A stretch of 64,000 nt of DNA, from NCBI GenBank assembly GCA_036925085.1, contig JAUPFP010000004.1, positions 3,796,001 through 3,860,000 on the forward strand, in the 5' to 3' direction. Source of the DNA: Brachycybe producta (lineage: Eukaryota > Arthropoda > Diplopoda > Playtdesmida > Andrognathidae). The notes below the pieces were generated by a model. The model worked only from the letters and a program-made list of their open reading frames with translations. It ran no database searches and was not told the origin of the DNA. Each line of letters opens with the position of its first letter. Position 1 is the stretch's first letter. The position numbers and the translations under genes were made by a program. Below are positions 37,476-49,443 of this stretch, piece by piece.

Positions 37476-40400
37476 TTCACCTGTCCCCCAAATTTAATTC
37501 TTGACTTTGAGCCTTAGTTACTTTGAAAATGTCATTGACTTTCTTTGTGCCATATAAGTTTATAACCGAATTTGTTTCTTGGTTCTTGTCTAACTTGAAA
37601 GTAATGTGCATCATATTTTTTTTCCTCAGAAAAAATAGATGATCAGTGAGTTGATTGTGAGGGAGAGAAATGTTTGTCCCAAAGGGCTCAAAAAATTCAA
37701 ACTATGAATACTAAACATGTCATGATGGTTGGTAGCAGTTGGGCCTTTCTCATACTACTGCAATTGGCAAAGAGAGAAGAAAAAACACACAGAGACTGAG
37801 AGAAGTAAAGAAAAATATCTTTTTTTTTTGTTAGATTGTTGAGTTATGTCTCAATGTTGGAATCTATAAAATTAGAATATATACCCAAAAAGTGTACAAG
37901 TCAGATTTTCAACTTTTTTGTTGCAATTTTGCATCTGACAAAAATATCTCAGCATGAATATAATATATCTGTAACGTCAACTTAAAAGTCCATGGGAAAT
38001 TTTGGATGCGTTCTATGTTAGCTCAAGGACCCATTTGACAACATGCGATGCACTCTGTCTCGCTGTAAATGTATATTGAGGAGAATATAAATGACACAAA
38101 AACTCTTTAAAAAAAAGCCACTTGAATTTCTATTTCTCAGTAGCAGCAACATTGCTGACGCATACTGAACTGATGCTGCAGTCATACTTTTACAAACCCT
38201 ATGACCAATTTTTTCTATGAATATGCACAACAGAAATACTTGAACATACTGTATATAATTATATATGTAGTTGCAAAAACGAAATATGTATACACATACA
38301 TGTATAAGCGAAGAACTCCAAAAGGTTCTTTCAACTTTTGTCATAATTTATTTAATTATAGATTACAAAAATACAATGCAAATTCGAAAATTCATTGGAC
38401 TTTTGAATCTGAAGAGCGACAATGTATTTTTTTTTATTTCGCGTATTAAATTAACACTAAAAGGATTCTAAATTGCTAAAAAAAATATTCTAATAAAGGT
38501 CTGACAACAGTAAAATAACTGATCCCTTTTACAATTTCTGTACAATAATCTAATGTCCATCATATGAACCAGAGATTTTATTGGCTTTGCTGACTAGTTA
38601 TATCTTCCTACCAATGCAAATCTTTGCAGATTATCAACACCACTGTGTCTTTAGAAGAGCAATAAAAATGTCGAAATTACATCAATATAAAGTAACTATG
38701 CTAGTAGTGGTCCTTGAGGAGATTTTTCGAATTCATTTTGGGATGTAGCCTCTTAAGAAGGATTATATCTATCCTCATCTATGTGACTACTTGATTGTTA
38801 ATCTTAAACGATGCTAACTTCATAATCAGCATTGAGCACATTACCCTATCAAAAGTGTTTGCAAAGTCAAAAAAATATTAATTCAACTGATTATCCAGCT
38901 TTCACTGAATGTATTGTACAAATAGTACCAACTGAGTGTTGCAGACCGACCTTACCTATAATTCTTGCTGATTTTCGAGGATTAGTTTATGGTAATTTAA
39001 GTGCTTCATTGCCCAAGGTTAGATTAATTAAATCTTTGAGATATTTTCGAACTGTAGAAGTTAAAGATAAACTCATTTAATATGGGATTGTATAAGTTAT
39101 CAATTTTGGTGCATCATAAACAAAAACGTACTATTAAATAGTCGTGTTGTGAGGTTTTTCACCACAGTTTGCAACAAATGATAATAAATTAATAATATTA
39201 ATGATCAATTGAACTGTTTTAGCAAATTTACTTGTAAGTCAAAGTTAAACATTTTGATGCTTTTCAACCGGACCAACATGGCCTTGCGTGTTGGTTTGTT
39301 TCATTCAAATATCAAGAAATGTCTTTACAATAGACACACGTACTGGTCATATTCTTAATAACTGCTAAGGCAAATCTAGGCGTACATTCCTGAACTTTTG
39401 ATCTAAAATTACATGTAAAGGTTGACGAGTTTAGTAGGCTATACGTTTTGACTTAGTAATCATTAATAATTCATCCCTTAGTTACGGACTACACTAACAC
39501 ATATTATCGAAGGATTGCAGCTACTCAAAACATTCTTTTAAGTTCCATATTCAGTTTCAATATGCTACATTTCATAAAAGCTGAACTTTCTATTAAGATT
39601 TTGTAGCTGATTTTCAATCAAGACTGAGTGTCTGTCTATCTGTTCAGCGAATTTCAAGTGAACTTTTACTATACGTCCCACACATATTTAGTGTAATAAA
39701 AAACAGCAAAATAAACTATAATGCTCTTGATTTTTATTTTGACTGGTCCTAAATCTTTGGACTTAGCCCACTTTAACCCCAATCTATGCTTCACATGTTA
39801 CAGTATCATATTCCCTTCAGTGCCATAAATCATATTTGATGTCTGTATAAAATCGATGAAAACACTGAAAAACCTTATTTTAAAAAAAAATAAATAAATA
39901 TATACTACAATATCACTTGTCTGATAAACAAAAAATTGGCAAAATATTTTTGTTATCCGTGGAGAGTATCCGAAAAGTAAAACAAAGTCTGTTGTTTAGT
40001 CAACCGATTTAACTAAAAATGTGCCGACAATTTGCTCATCTGTTTCTTTTTTTTAAAAAAATACAAACATATGATGGGTACCAAAAAGTGATAACACTTT
40101 TAGTTAAACATCATATACCTAAAATGTTAAGAAAAAGTTGAACAATTACATGGACTGTATTGAGGTAGCAAGAATTGTGTTAACTCTTTCAGATGGCAAT
40201 GATATGCAAATTTCCGTTTCACACATGATTTTCTTATTGGAACTTTCTTTTCCTTCTGTTCCTACCTCCTTCCTTCTAGCCTGTGCTTACAAAGAATCAT
40301 CAATCACCTCAACTGATGACATAACACTTCTTTTTTCTGCTTTCAACAGTTTATCAAACGTGAAAACGTTAACATAACATAACACACACACACATGTTTA

Positions 40401-41949
40401 TGTGGCGTGGCACAATTGCAGGCACATACAATGCACAAAAGTTGATGCAATACAAAGGTCTAAATTCAAGAATGCAGCTTTGCACTAAACTTCAACTTGA
40501 ATCTTACGAGTAAAAGTTGCAACGTAGAAAAGGCAACTTAAGCAAGCAGAACATGCTTATGCAAAAACAAAATGGAATTCAATAGTGTTTTGGCTCAGGT
40601 TAACTACATAAGCCATTGTTAAGTACATATTCAATGTAGTTAAAATGTAACCTTCTTTAGGCTCTATATATCCTACCACATAAACTAGAACTTTTATAAA
40701 AAAAAAATCTATTCTTGTTAGTTTACAAAAATACCAATAGCTGAGATTGTTGGTATCAATAGATTGAGCATGAGATTGATGCATGTAACATAATTAAAGA
40801 AATTTTTTTAATATTACATATGCATTTTTATGTGGTGTTAAATAATTGTGCAATGCTGAGCAAATCTAAAGATCTAGATCTGAATGGTTTGTTTGATTGA
40901 AAACAGTAAGCACTTTTATAATCTAGTAAGAATAAGATGAAAAAAATACAGTGGCATAAAATCTTACAAAATATGTCAAAAAGCAAGACTACCGACCACA
41001 GTATTTATTTATTAGAAGTAAACTGTTCAATAATATACTAATATACTTATATACTTCAAGACAGAAATACGACTCATCAAAATTGTCAATTTAGTTTCTG
41101 TGAGCTTGTTTTGTCTTATAGTGCAATATGCAATGTCGCCTTTTCCAATACTGACATACTGTGAAGCATTCTTGCAACATAATACAATTAAAACACGACA
41201 AATGAAATACCAAAGCCATTTGATTTAAACTTTTTAGTGTGAAATCCACAAGTATCTCGCTTTTTTGTGATCAATACCATATGTTTTCTCACACTATTAT
41301 CTTCATGAATAAAATTTATATCATACAAGAATATGAATGTATGTCTGTTATAAATTTCCAAGAATCGTGAAATATTAACCCAATAATAGAACTATAAACC
41401 TAATTTTAAATAAATCTGAAATACTTCTAATATTAACCAATAAAATATGAGTTGATTTGTTCTCCAGTTTCACATTGTTACAGTGTAAAGCCCCTGTCAA
41501 GTTAGAATTCTCTTTATTTCAGGCGGGAAGCGCCTTCGATTCAGAGATTGTTGTTGTTAAAACGTGATCTTATTTTGGTGCTGGAGAACTGTTTTCCCAG
41601 ATTCTGTAGATTTGCAGTTGCTGAGGAGAAGAAATAAATAAACAGGCGAGATGAATGAAGGTTGAACAATATATTTATTTTAATGCATTGCCAACCAAAC
41701 AAAATACATAAAAATGTAGAATAAGATGAATATAGCAAGCATTGCGTTTGTCAATGGGACCATTTAATGTGACTAGGTTCAGTTTCATAAACCAGTAAAT
41801 GGACCATGAGTTGATTGAGACACTGGTTTTTATACCTTAGACTGGTGTAAACCAGTGCAGTCCACTCATGCCCAAGAGACTGCGTCCCAACTCGTATCCA
41901 TTCGCCAATTTACCAAATGATCCGGATATTTGTTTATCCTTTAGGTCCC
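37476..41949. other. Long AT-rich stretch, no gene seen
   Basis: Open frames at 38201-38471, 38832-39080 (82 aa) and 40138-40377 (79 aa) show no recognisable domain or good splice context. At about 41800-41870 ACTGGTTT/AAACCAGT words form a small hairpin. Nothing firmer can be said. Confidence 0.5.
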
Positions 41950-42005
41950 TTCTTGAAAAATATGTGCCCCCTACCCCCTATTAAAAAATCCTGGATCCGC
42001 CTATG
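41950..42005. mobile_element. hAT-like terminus remnant (TCCTGGATCCGCC)
   Basis: The end ATCCTGGATCCGCCTATG, reversed CATAGGCGGATCCAGGAT, is the common 'CAGTGGCGGATCCAGGA' type of hAT terminal repeat known from many animals. The partner end is not visible upstream. Confidence 0.45.
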
Positions 42006-42123
42006 ATACCATAGAAACAAAAAAAAAACGTCCAACAAAAACGTTTGAAAAACTCGTTAAAAACGATTTAAAGCAATAACAAAAAAATGAGCACGTGCAT
42101 TAATGTATCGGCTTCACGCCGAC

Positions 42124-42256
42124 TCCTTACACGGCACTACTCATTCTGATACAAGTGTCGTTATACATTTAAAATTCCGTATGTAATAAGTGGGAAGCCT
42201 GCATAGGCAGACATATATCGACACTTCTACCGGGATAAGTAGTGCCACGTAATAAA
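42124..42256. mobile_element. MITE family C, short copy
   Basis: CCTTACACGGCACTACT at the left and CGACACTTCTACCGGGATAA..CACGTAATAAACCTC at the right parallel the ends of the fuller copy at 48314-48502. The arms are shorter and more diverged. Confidence 0.6.
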
Positions 42257-42304
42257 CCTCAATATTTTTCTTGTAAATACTGCGTATTTATTTACAGATG
42301 GACA

Positions 42305-42634
42305 CAGTGGCATAGCTAGGTTTTTTGGCACCAGGAGTAAAAATCTTGAGTGTGTAGGCCTACCCCGAATTTCCTACCCGAAAGGCCTACCCCCAAGTTA
42401 ATAGTTTATAGAAGCAGGTTAAAGACTAGAATTCAGAGGTGAAACTACGAACTCATACGAAGTTTTTTTATTTGCTGGAAGTGCATTTTTTTTCTGGTTG
42501 CCTTACAAATTAATATAAAATTATTAATTATTAATCAGGAAACTTGGAAATAAAATTTTAAAAATTAAAATGAATTTTGGAGGCGCGCCCTTTGGAACGT
42601 CGGACTAAACTGCTCTTCAATAGCTACGCCATTG
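42305..42634. mobile_element. hAT MITE with 8-bp target-site duplication
   Basis: The element begins CAGTGGCATAGCTAGG and ends TAGCTACGCCATTG, its mirror. It is flanked by octamers GATGGACA (42297-42304) and GATGGGCA (42635-42642), which match at 7 of 8 positions. An 8-bp duplication and CAGTGGCGTAGCTAGG-type ends are diagnostic of the hAT superfamily. The length is 330 bp and it is non-coding, with GC-rich ends and an AT-rich middle. It lies about 250 bp upstream of the candidate core promoter at 42885. Confidence 0.85.
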
Positions 42635-42642
42635 GATGGGCA

Positions 42643-42884
42643 TAAGTCTCATTTTCCACCCTTTGTTTTATTTTATCACACACATGTAACAATTTTTACT
42701 GAAAGTACACATTTGATTTGATTTCTTGGCCACAATCAGCCACTTCTTCCACATTCTCTCCTCCTCCTCTTCTTCTTCTCCCCTACGTGTAGAAACTACT
42801 CATCAATAGTAGTAGCGTGCACATTGGTGTGTTTGCATTGAAATCCCAGCATTCAAAGCTCCCCCCAAGCCCAACTCGGCTTGG
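42643..42884. other. Upstream region of candidate promoter
   Basis: Contains a pyrimidine-rich tract (42745-42785) and more GC than the regional background. No element or exon is seen. If the promoter call is right, this is its proximal regulatory DNA. Confidence 0.35.
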
Positions 42885-42922
42885 TATATATTTAACGTGC
42901 AGTCTTCAGATAAACTCAGTTC
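42885..42922 (+). promoter_or_regulatory. Candidate core promoter (TATA + initiator)
   Basis: TATATATTTAA (42885-42895) sits 33 bases before a CTCAGTTC initiator-like sequence whose A is at 42918. TCAGT-type initiators with a TATA box about 30 bases upstream are the classical animal arrangement. It lies about 450 bp upstream of the signal-peptide start codon at 43372 on the same strand. In AT-rich DNA TATA-like words are frequent, so the pairing and position, rather than the TATA alone, carry the inference. Confidence 0.4.
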
Positions 42923-43169
42923 AGTTCAATGAAAGCACTGAGAAGAACAAACCGAATACAGTGAGAGTGGCTTGCTTTGCACATGTATTGCTTGCTTGGA
43001 ATTGGTGTATCGGATTAGATTATCTTTTTACTCTTATATAAAGCTTATATATAAATATAAGGCTTATACATAGTAAAAAAAAGACAAAAAATCACATTGT
43101 CATATGGTGTGTGTGCGTGTTGCTTATATATATTATATGTATACCTGCCCCTCAACCTTTTATTTCTAG

Positions 43170-43200
43170 AAAGTCCTCTTGTCTTAAATCTCTTATAAAA
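43170..43200 (+). other. Possible small 5'-UTR exon
   Basis: A pyrimidine-rich tract ending CCTTTTATTTCTAG precedes base 43170, and AAAA|GTGAGT follows at 43201. Together they would bound a 31-nt exon between the promoter and the start-codon exon. A further acceptor (ATTGTTCAG, ending at about 43295) would open the next exon. Purely splice-signal inference. Confidence 0.2.
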
Positions 43201-43351
43201 GTGAGTTTTAGTTGAATATACATTATATACATATATATATGCGCCTTTGGGTGCTTATTTATTGAAAACAAAAAAAAAGAATATATATTGTTCAGAACAG
43301 AGAGAAAGATTATCAGATGCTCGAAGTGATATAACTATAAGAGACCCGTCA

Positions 43352-43375
43352 ATGTTTGGTTTGCCAGTGAGATGA
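43352..43375 (+). CDS. uORF overlapping the signal-peptide start
   Basis: ATG at 43352 opens a 7-codon frame (MFGLPVR) whose TGA at 43373-43375 overlaps the downstream ATG at 43372 in an ATGA arrangement. If the transcript call is right, ribosomes ending the uORF would stop exactly on the main start codon, an arrangement known to allow termination-coupled reinitiation. The peptide itself is probably not functional. Confidence 0.3.
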   Translation: MFGLPVR

Positions 43376-43432
43376 ACCGGAACGCGTCACTATATCTTTG
43401 TGCCTCAGTCTTTCTTATCATACTACTAACAG
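43372..43432 (+). CDS. Initiator exon encoding a signal peptide (partial gene)
   Basis: The exon reads MNRNASLYLCASVFLIILLT plus one base of the next codon, then a donor AACAG|GTAAAA at 43433. A basic N-terminus followed by a hydrophobic run of about 14 residues is a typical secretory signal peptide. A phase-1 intron directly after it is the usual arrangement in genes for secreted or extracellular-domain proteins. The purine at -3 (G) fits a start codon. A TATA/Inr pair lies upstream at 42885-42918. The rest of the protein is not identified: the intron beyond is AT-rich with no clear next exon for several kb. The best, weak candidates are the acceptors at 49443 and 49487. What the mature protein is cannot be told. 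A chance hydrophobic frame with a chance donor is the alternative. Confidence 0.5.
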
Positions 43433-43434
43433 GT

Positions 43435-44794
43435 AAAAATTTAAACTTTTTTTTAGTTGTTTTCTCTTAAAATATCATTCCGGAATAACATTCCAAATGT
43501 AATTGTTTTTGTGTTTTTTTTTTCTCTTATTTTTTTCTTAAAATCATGTTGAAATTGATTGTAAAAACATTTTCTATCCAAATTTAAATTTTTATGTCAT
43601 GAAATTTTTAACGTTTCTATAAATAAATTTACATCATAAATATAAAAAGGTATTTATGTTGGGTGCTCGTCTTTAAAATTTGTATAAAATCCTTCTAAAA
43701 CAAACCAGGTAACAAAAAAGGAAACTATTTCTTTAAATATAACTAACTGTACGGAAAAAAAAATATGAAAAAAATTAGCTTCCTATAAATAAAAAGGTTT
43801 TTTTATAAATTAATTTTTTATTTTCATGAAGAAAAAAATATGTATTTATGATGATCACATTTAAAATCTTGAATAAAAATCCTCAGAAATACATGTAAAC
43901 ATAAATCGTTGGTGTCCACATTTAAATAAATAGAAAAGATTAAAAATACTAAAAACTATTTATCTAATAAACAAAAAAGTACTTTTTTTTATAAATTAAT
44001 TTCTTTCATAAACGAAAAAAATATACTTTTACTGCCATATGATGCTCACATTTAAAATATTGTTTAAAAAAAAAAACCTCAGAAACACATGTAGAAATAC
44101 ATTGTTGGTGCACACATTTAAATAATTCTAAAAGTTCAAAAAAATTACTATAAAACCAATTTTCTATAAATAAAAAGTACTTTCCTATCAAATCAATTTT
44201 ATATAAGCCAAATAAAAAAGATGCATTTACGATGATCCCCCATTTAAAATTCCTCAGAAAAAAAAACACATAAAAATAAATTTACTTGACCCCTCACATT
44301 TAAATAATTACAGAAAACCTACATATGAAATAATAATAATCCTTAAGAAAACCTTGCAAAAAAAATATATAAATCGTTTATAACTGTTAAAATAGAAATG
44401 TCATTAAATGAGTATTCTATAATTCCATAAAAGACAAAAAAAAATAATTCGTATAAGCCAAATTCTAACATTAGAACAAAAAAAGTATCATGTATGTACA
44501 GTATACAGTATATAGATTATACTGTATATAAAAGGTTTTTTTGCATCATTAAAAAAATATTAACATAAGAGGTTTTAAAGGTTTTTACGTTTTCTTCAGG
44601 GCTCATTCTTAAATTCTTATTTGGAATCGTGTTACAAATGGCACAATTTCTTTTGAAACTGTTATTGATAGAGGAAAAACAATCGATATATTCCAAATGC
44701 ACATAAAAGAAACAACAAAAGAGATTGATAGAAACAAAACACACAATGACAAACACACATACAAATTAAAAACAAAAGCAAGAAAAACTAACAC

Positions 44795-44800
<6 letters not shown>
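43435..44800. other. Very AT-rich stretch, probable intron
   Basis: Diverged, quasi-tandem blocks recur with words like TATAAATTAATTT, CACATTTAAAAT, CCTCAGAAA and ACATGTA (43660, 43850, 44040, 44225), roughly every 190 bases. No exon is evident. Confidence 0.45.
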
Positions 44801-44872
<72 letters not shown>

Positions 44873-44894
44873 TATATACATACATATATATATT

Positions 44895-44942
<48 letters not shown>

Positions 44943-44964
44943 TATATACATACATATATATATT

Positions 44965-45014
<50 letters not shown>
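44801..45014. repeat. Compound (TA)n array with 70-bp higher-order unit
   Basis: A (TA)33 block is followed by two copies of a unit: CATATATATATACATACATA, then TATATATTTAAATA and a TA tail, starting at 44867 and 44937. YIYIYI frames on both strands are artefacts of the array. Confidence 0.95.
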
Positions 45015-45019
<5 letters not shown>

Positions 45020-45429
45020 AACACGATGATTAAATACACGCAAAATGAACCTTGAGTTTTTATTTCACAAAATTAAGAGAATCATAAAGTAAATAAATTA
45101 AATGTAACATTTTTCGAGTAATATGAGTATTAAAATAGATTCTCAAAGGAAAACATTATTTCTTTATGTACATTACATGCATCTCCTACTATTAATCTAC
45201 ATTTTAATTCTCAAATACTGTATTTGTGTCGAAACATAAAAATGTTTTACTGACAGATTCAAATGGAATTTGTACATGTAAATAAATGTATCTTGAAAAA
45301 AAATCTAACAAGCCACAAAATTAAACCAAAATTCAATAAATAAACTTCAACTTAAATTTCGACCTTCTGATCAGTTTTTTTTTGCACTAAAAAACCCAGG
45401 AGGTTCAAGTCGAAGTTCAAATGCAGAGC
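45015..45429. other. AT-rich stretch
   Basis: Nothing recognised. Confidence 0.5.
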
Positions 45430-45600
45430 CATAACATGTATAGCTAATTTTGCACTCGAGGAAAAATGACCTCTTATTATCATTCTATTTATTTTGCGCC
45501 TCTTATTTCTGTTCCCCTGAGCTTTTGCGCCCGAGGAAGGCGCCTCACTCACCTTGTCCTAGTGACAGTTTCCGTTCAAATGCACTAGGTTTTCTTGATT
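45430..45600. mobile_element. GC-rich remnant, probably transposon-derived
   Basis: Contains TTTGCGCCCGAGGAAGGCGC and CTCACTCACCTTGTCCTAGT in an otherwise AT-rich area. The paired 'TTTTGCGC..GAGG' phrases (45450-45462, 45523-45540) and GC-rich terminus resemble worn hAT-like elements. A minus-strand reading (start near 45610, donor CAAG|GTGAGT at 45552) was considered as an exon but is not favoured. Confidence 0.3.
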
Positions 45601-46749
45601 TTTGAACCATAATAATATAGACTTAGCATTCATTATGAATATAAAACTCTGCATCAAGATCCATTTAAAGTGATTTTTATTCTTCTTATAGACTGTACAT
45701 AATATACAATGTGCATTATGTACACGTATAGATGTAGATGTACATGTAGATCTATGTAAACTTCATAAAATAATAGGGTGCGCCCACACAGTTAGACCCA
45801 TAGACTTGTGCGTTTTTACAAAGGCGTAGCCCTAAATTTAAGCCCCATAGGTCTACTTGATCACCATGAAAACTGATAACCTGCAATATACATAACATAT
45901 AGTGTATATATGAGACAGCATGCATGCAATATACATGTATGTCTATAGATCTCTCATAATGATAGTTATTTATCATTCTAGAAATAAATGAGTTGCAGTT
46001 TATATCGTTCTAAACAGTTAAACGACAAGAAAATTAGATACCTATGCGGAAATATCATTAGAAGTCATCAAATAAGCTTGATTGATAGAGATACGGTCGG
46101 TCCTCCTTTCTCTGTACATACTGTATATACAACTTGTATGGATTTTTCCATATACTGAGTTTGTGGCATATTATGACCTACAACAACAAATGCGGTTTTC
46201 GTGTGCCATGTGTATATTATTATTATTATTATTATTATTGCATCTGTACTTTTATACCACATACAGTTAGATGAATGAAAATAGTTGACTAATTTCACTA
46301 ACAGCCTCTGATACATCATTTAAATAGTTCAATGGCAATTTCACTACAAAAATTGTAAGTGGCTTTCTATAAAAAAAGACTATCACAATTTCACAATCAT
46401 CATATTATACATGTATAACAAAATAATGTTTATGGAGTTTACATTTGTGCAATCAATTATTTGTTACAAATTATTATGCAGATATGAAATTTACTGCATA
46501 AAAAACAATAAAAATTTTTACTACAGGTGAATTCACTATTGAGTTTAATATGAAACTCTGGAAACAGAAACATGCTGAAACTCAAACACAAATATGCTGA
46601 AAATGAAAATGAAGATGAAAAATATAATTACCGATATTTAAGCTGAAAATTCGGCTTGAATTTCAACAGAAAAATTAAACCTATCTTCGAATTACAGATA
46701 TGAGCTAACATTATTCAAGCTGATTACAGTTGCTTCACCATAAGATGAT
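45601..46749. other. AT-rich stretch
   Basis: (ATT)8 at about 46215-46239 and TACATGTA-type palindromes at 45735-45745 and 45930-45940. No gene is supported. Confidence 0.5.
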
Positions 46750-46825
46750 ACATGTGACGTCAGTGGGGTTGACAAAATTTTAAAATTGTGTCATTTCGTC
46801 TCATAAAAAGGGATAATAGCAACTT
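46750..46825. mobile_element. Half copy of the CRE-ended MITE
   Basis: CATGTGACGTCAGTGGGGTT..TGTGTCATTTCGTCTCATAAAAAG parallels the left arm of the element at 61128-61330. The opposite arm is missing. Confidence 0.5.
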
Positions 46826-48313
46826 AATAGAAGTTGAACATCAAATTCAGCGTAACCATTAAAAAAAAGCTGAACGTCTTCATATTCACCTTCTCTCCGA
46901 ATGCAAAGTTGCAATGGAAACTAAAAAACTGTTTGAATTCGAATAATTACTCTGCATGCAGCTCAGAGAATCTGTAACAGAGGGACTATATTTAGTCCAA
47001 GAGCAGCATCGAAATGCATTGTTAAAACCACCATATCACCTACTATAACAATTCCACATGCAAATATAATATTGAGCTGAATGGCAGCATTAGTATATAT
47101 GCCTTGTTCAATAGCAAGCCAATAAATTCCCCAAATCAAACTGTTTCTATATTTATGGTGGCATGGTGACTCAGGCACTGAAGCTGAAGCCCATTTATTT
47201 TAAACTCAAAAACAAAACCAACAGTTTGCCTTATTGCACAAATATAGTATGCAGAGATGCAAATCATTCAACTAACTCAGTGTGAAATCTCTGAACTCAT
47301 TTTCATCTTTGCAGTTAATTTGATAACAAAACTTAAACAATATATAATGTAGAATCTACAGAGTGAGGTTAAACAAAATAAACTAAAAAGCAAATAATCG
47401 AATTCCATTTACTTTGTTCCTACTGTAAATATATAGATGTGTACATTATTGTTTTCAAATGGCTCCAACCCCACAGGAGACGAAAGAAAAAAACATTTTC
47501 TATTATATGTTACCGACAAAAAAGAAACAATTATGGTGTAACTCTAAGGTATCGCACAGTATACAGAACGAACAGGTTCATTTCATAAATGGATTATTAT
47601 GAAGACCTGACATAAAACGCCAATAGACATCAATTTCAGGTATTTGTGGCTCTTATAACTTTCTTTGCTCTTACTCATTATTTCATTTTTTTTTGCAAGG
47701 GTTCCCGAAATAGAGAAAAAAAACACCTTCAGAATATCTAAGCAACAAAGAAAGTAACAAACAATAATGTTGATCATAAAAAATGATAAGAGGCAAAGAA
47801 CTTTCTGAACACATTGCGCCTTAAAATTCTATTTATTATCAATTTCAGCAACAGCAAACAAAAAAAAAATTCAGTCTTTTTATAGAAATTCAGGAATTTC
47901 ATCCATTAATATATTAAACAGCCTAATCAATAAATGGCAACAAAAAAAAAATAACGTACTAAATACGACAAACTTCTGAAGTCGAGATACGTCTCTACTG
48001 AAACATTCATCACAATGTATGTTTACATTCTACAATTAATTGATCTTACATCCCATGTTTGTACTGAAAATGTATCAACCTTTAAATGCAGCAAGCACTT
48101 GCACCAGAGTTGATTTTGACTTTCAATATGACATAAAAAAGCTATCAGTAAAGCAGTTTGCATTCATGCGAGTTGCTTGATTACATGACTTAACAACTAG
48201 CTAATAGACTTTTTGTTATTTTTGTATTTTGTCTATTGAACTGTTTTCAAAGGTTATCAGAAAGTAGGTTGACTGAGTTACGCAAGTTGCGCACTGCACT
48301 TCACGCATTTAGT
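46826..48313. other. AT-rich stretch
   Basis: The minus strand 47178-46963 is open for 71 codons and is hydrophobic in its C-terminal half, but there is no ATG start, splice context or recognised domain. No other feature is seen. Confidence 0.45.
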
Positions 48314-48502
48314 CTTATTACACGGCACTACTTCGCTCACTACTGATAGAAATGTCAATTTATGTCTTCCTACACACAGGCTCCACACCTAATGCACATG
48401 AGATTTCACAACACAAGACAAATAAAAATAAATTGGTATGGAGCCTGGGTAGGAAGACATGTATCGACACTTCTATCAGAATAAAAAGTGTAGTGTAATA
48501 AG
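48314..48502. mobile_element. MITE family C, long-TIR copy
   Basis: Ends CTTATTACAC and GTGTAATAAG are exact mirrors. Inverted similarity continues through TGATAGAAATGTC/GACACTTCTATCA and GTCTTCCTACACACAGGCTC/GAGCCTGGGTAGGAAGAC, giving arms of about 70 bp. A related copy is at 42124-42256. The length is 189 bp and it is non-coding. Confidence 0.75.
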
Positions 48503-49443
48503 CCTCATTTTTTCCTTCATTGTATTATTATAAACAAAAACTCACAATTTTTAGTTTGTTAGATAAACTCTGATGATTATAAATACAAAAAAATATATAT
48601 ATCTACAGAATGACAAAAACTAATGTAGGTCATATAACCCTCCATCACATTCCAAATTTTTTTTAGTTAAAATGTGTAGTGTGTTTTTATTGATGTCATC
48701 AGGCATATGGCAACAATAAGCAACACGCATTAGTCGAAGTTGTTAATGCACTTAATTTAGAAATCCTCGTAGGCTCTCTGTATACCTAAATGCAAAAATA
48801 TATACAATATATGTATATCTAACGACACAAGCAGAAATTGCAAAGCATATCAGTATATAGCGCCATATTTAGATTTTTTTCATATTTCAACATTATTCTA
48901 AAATAAATTAACATTTTATCAGTTCATAGGCGTTTTCGCACCAACTTAAAGAGATAAACACTGAAATCATAACTGTTAATCTTTTCAAATTATGTTACCA
49001 TAAAATTGTTTAATTTAACATAAAATATAACTACAGTTTCTAGTTTCTAAGTTCTCAAATTAAGACAAAACTATGCATACGAACTTGAAATTACAAATTC
49101 TAATCATTGAACAAGGGAACAAAGACTAGAAAAATGTTGTTCACAAAATATAATTTAAAATATGAGTGTGAAGATTTCTTCTTTAATTTAGGCATGAACG
49201 ATATTTTAAATTTCATCATAAAGTTTCTTAAAATAAAACTAAGACAAGGCAATACTTTGATCAGATCAAACCAAGTGATCTCAAATTAAGGAAGATGCAA
49301 GACATGTTTACAATGAAAACAGTTTTTTTCTTCTTCTTAAGATACTGTATTATTCTTATAAACCATTAACTAATATGTCCATACTACTTCCTCTCCGTAT
49401 AATTGTATACCTTCAACTTTTCTGTTATCATTGTTTGCCCTAG
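48503..49443. other. AT-rich stretch
   Basis: Nothing recognised. Confidence 0.5.

Noticed and set aside
38832..39080. 82-codon plus-strand frame with fairly balanced composition
   Set aside because: No start codon at its head, no clear acceptor/donor pair, no domain.
45352..45620. Possible minus-strand first exon (ATG near 45610, donor CAAG|GTGAGT)
   Set aside because: The donor lies in a GC-rich repeat-like phrase reminiscent of worn hAT-type elements, and the overlapping 66-codon frame runs through it. A transposon remnant is the simpler reading.
46963..47178. 71-codon hydrophobic minus-strand frame as a membrane protein
   Set aside because: No ATG at its start, no splice signals, no recognisable family. 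Hydrophobic codons are favoured by base composition.
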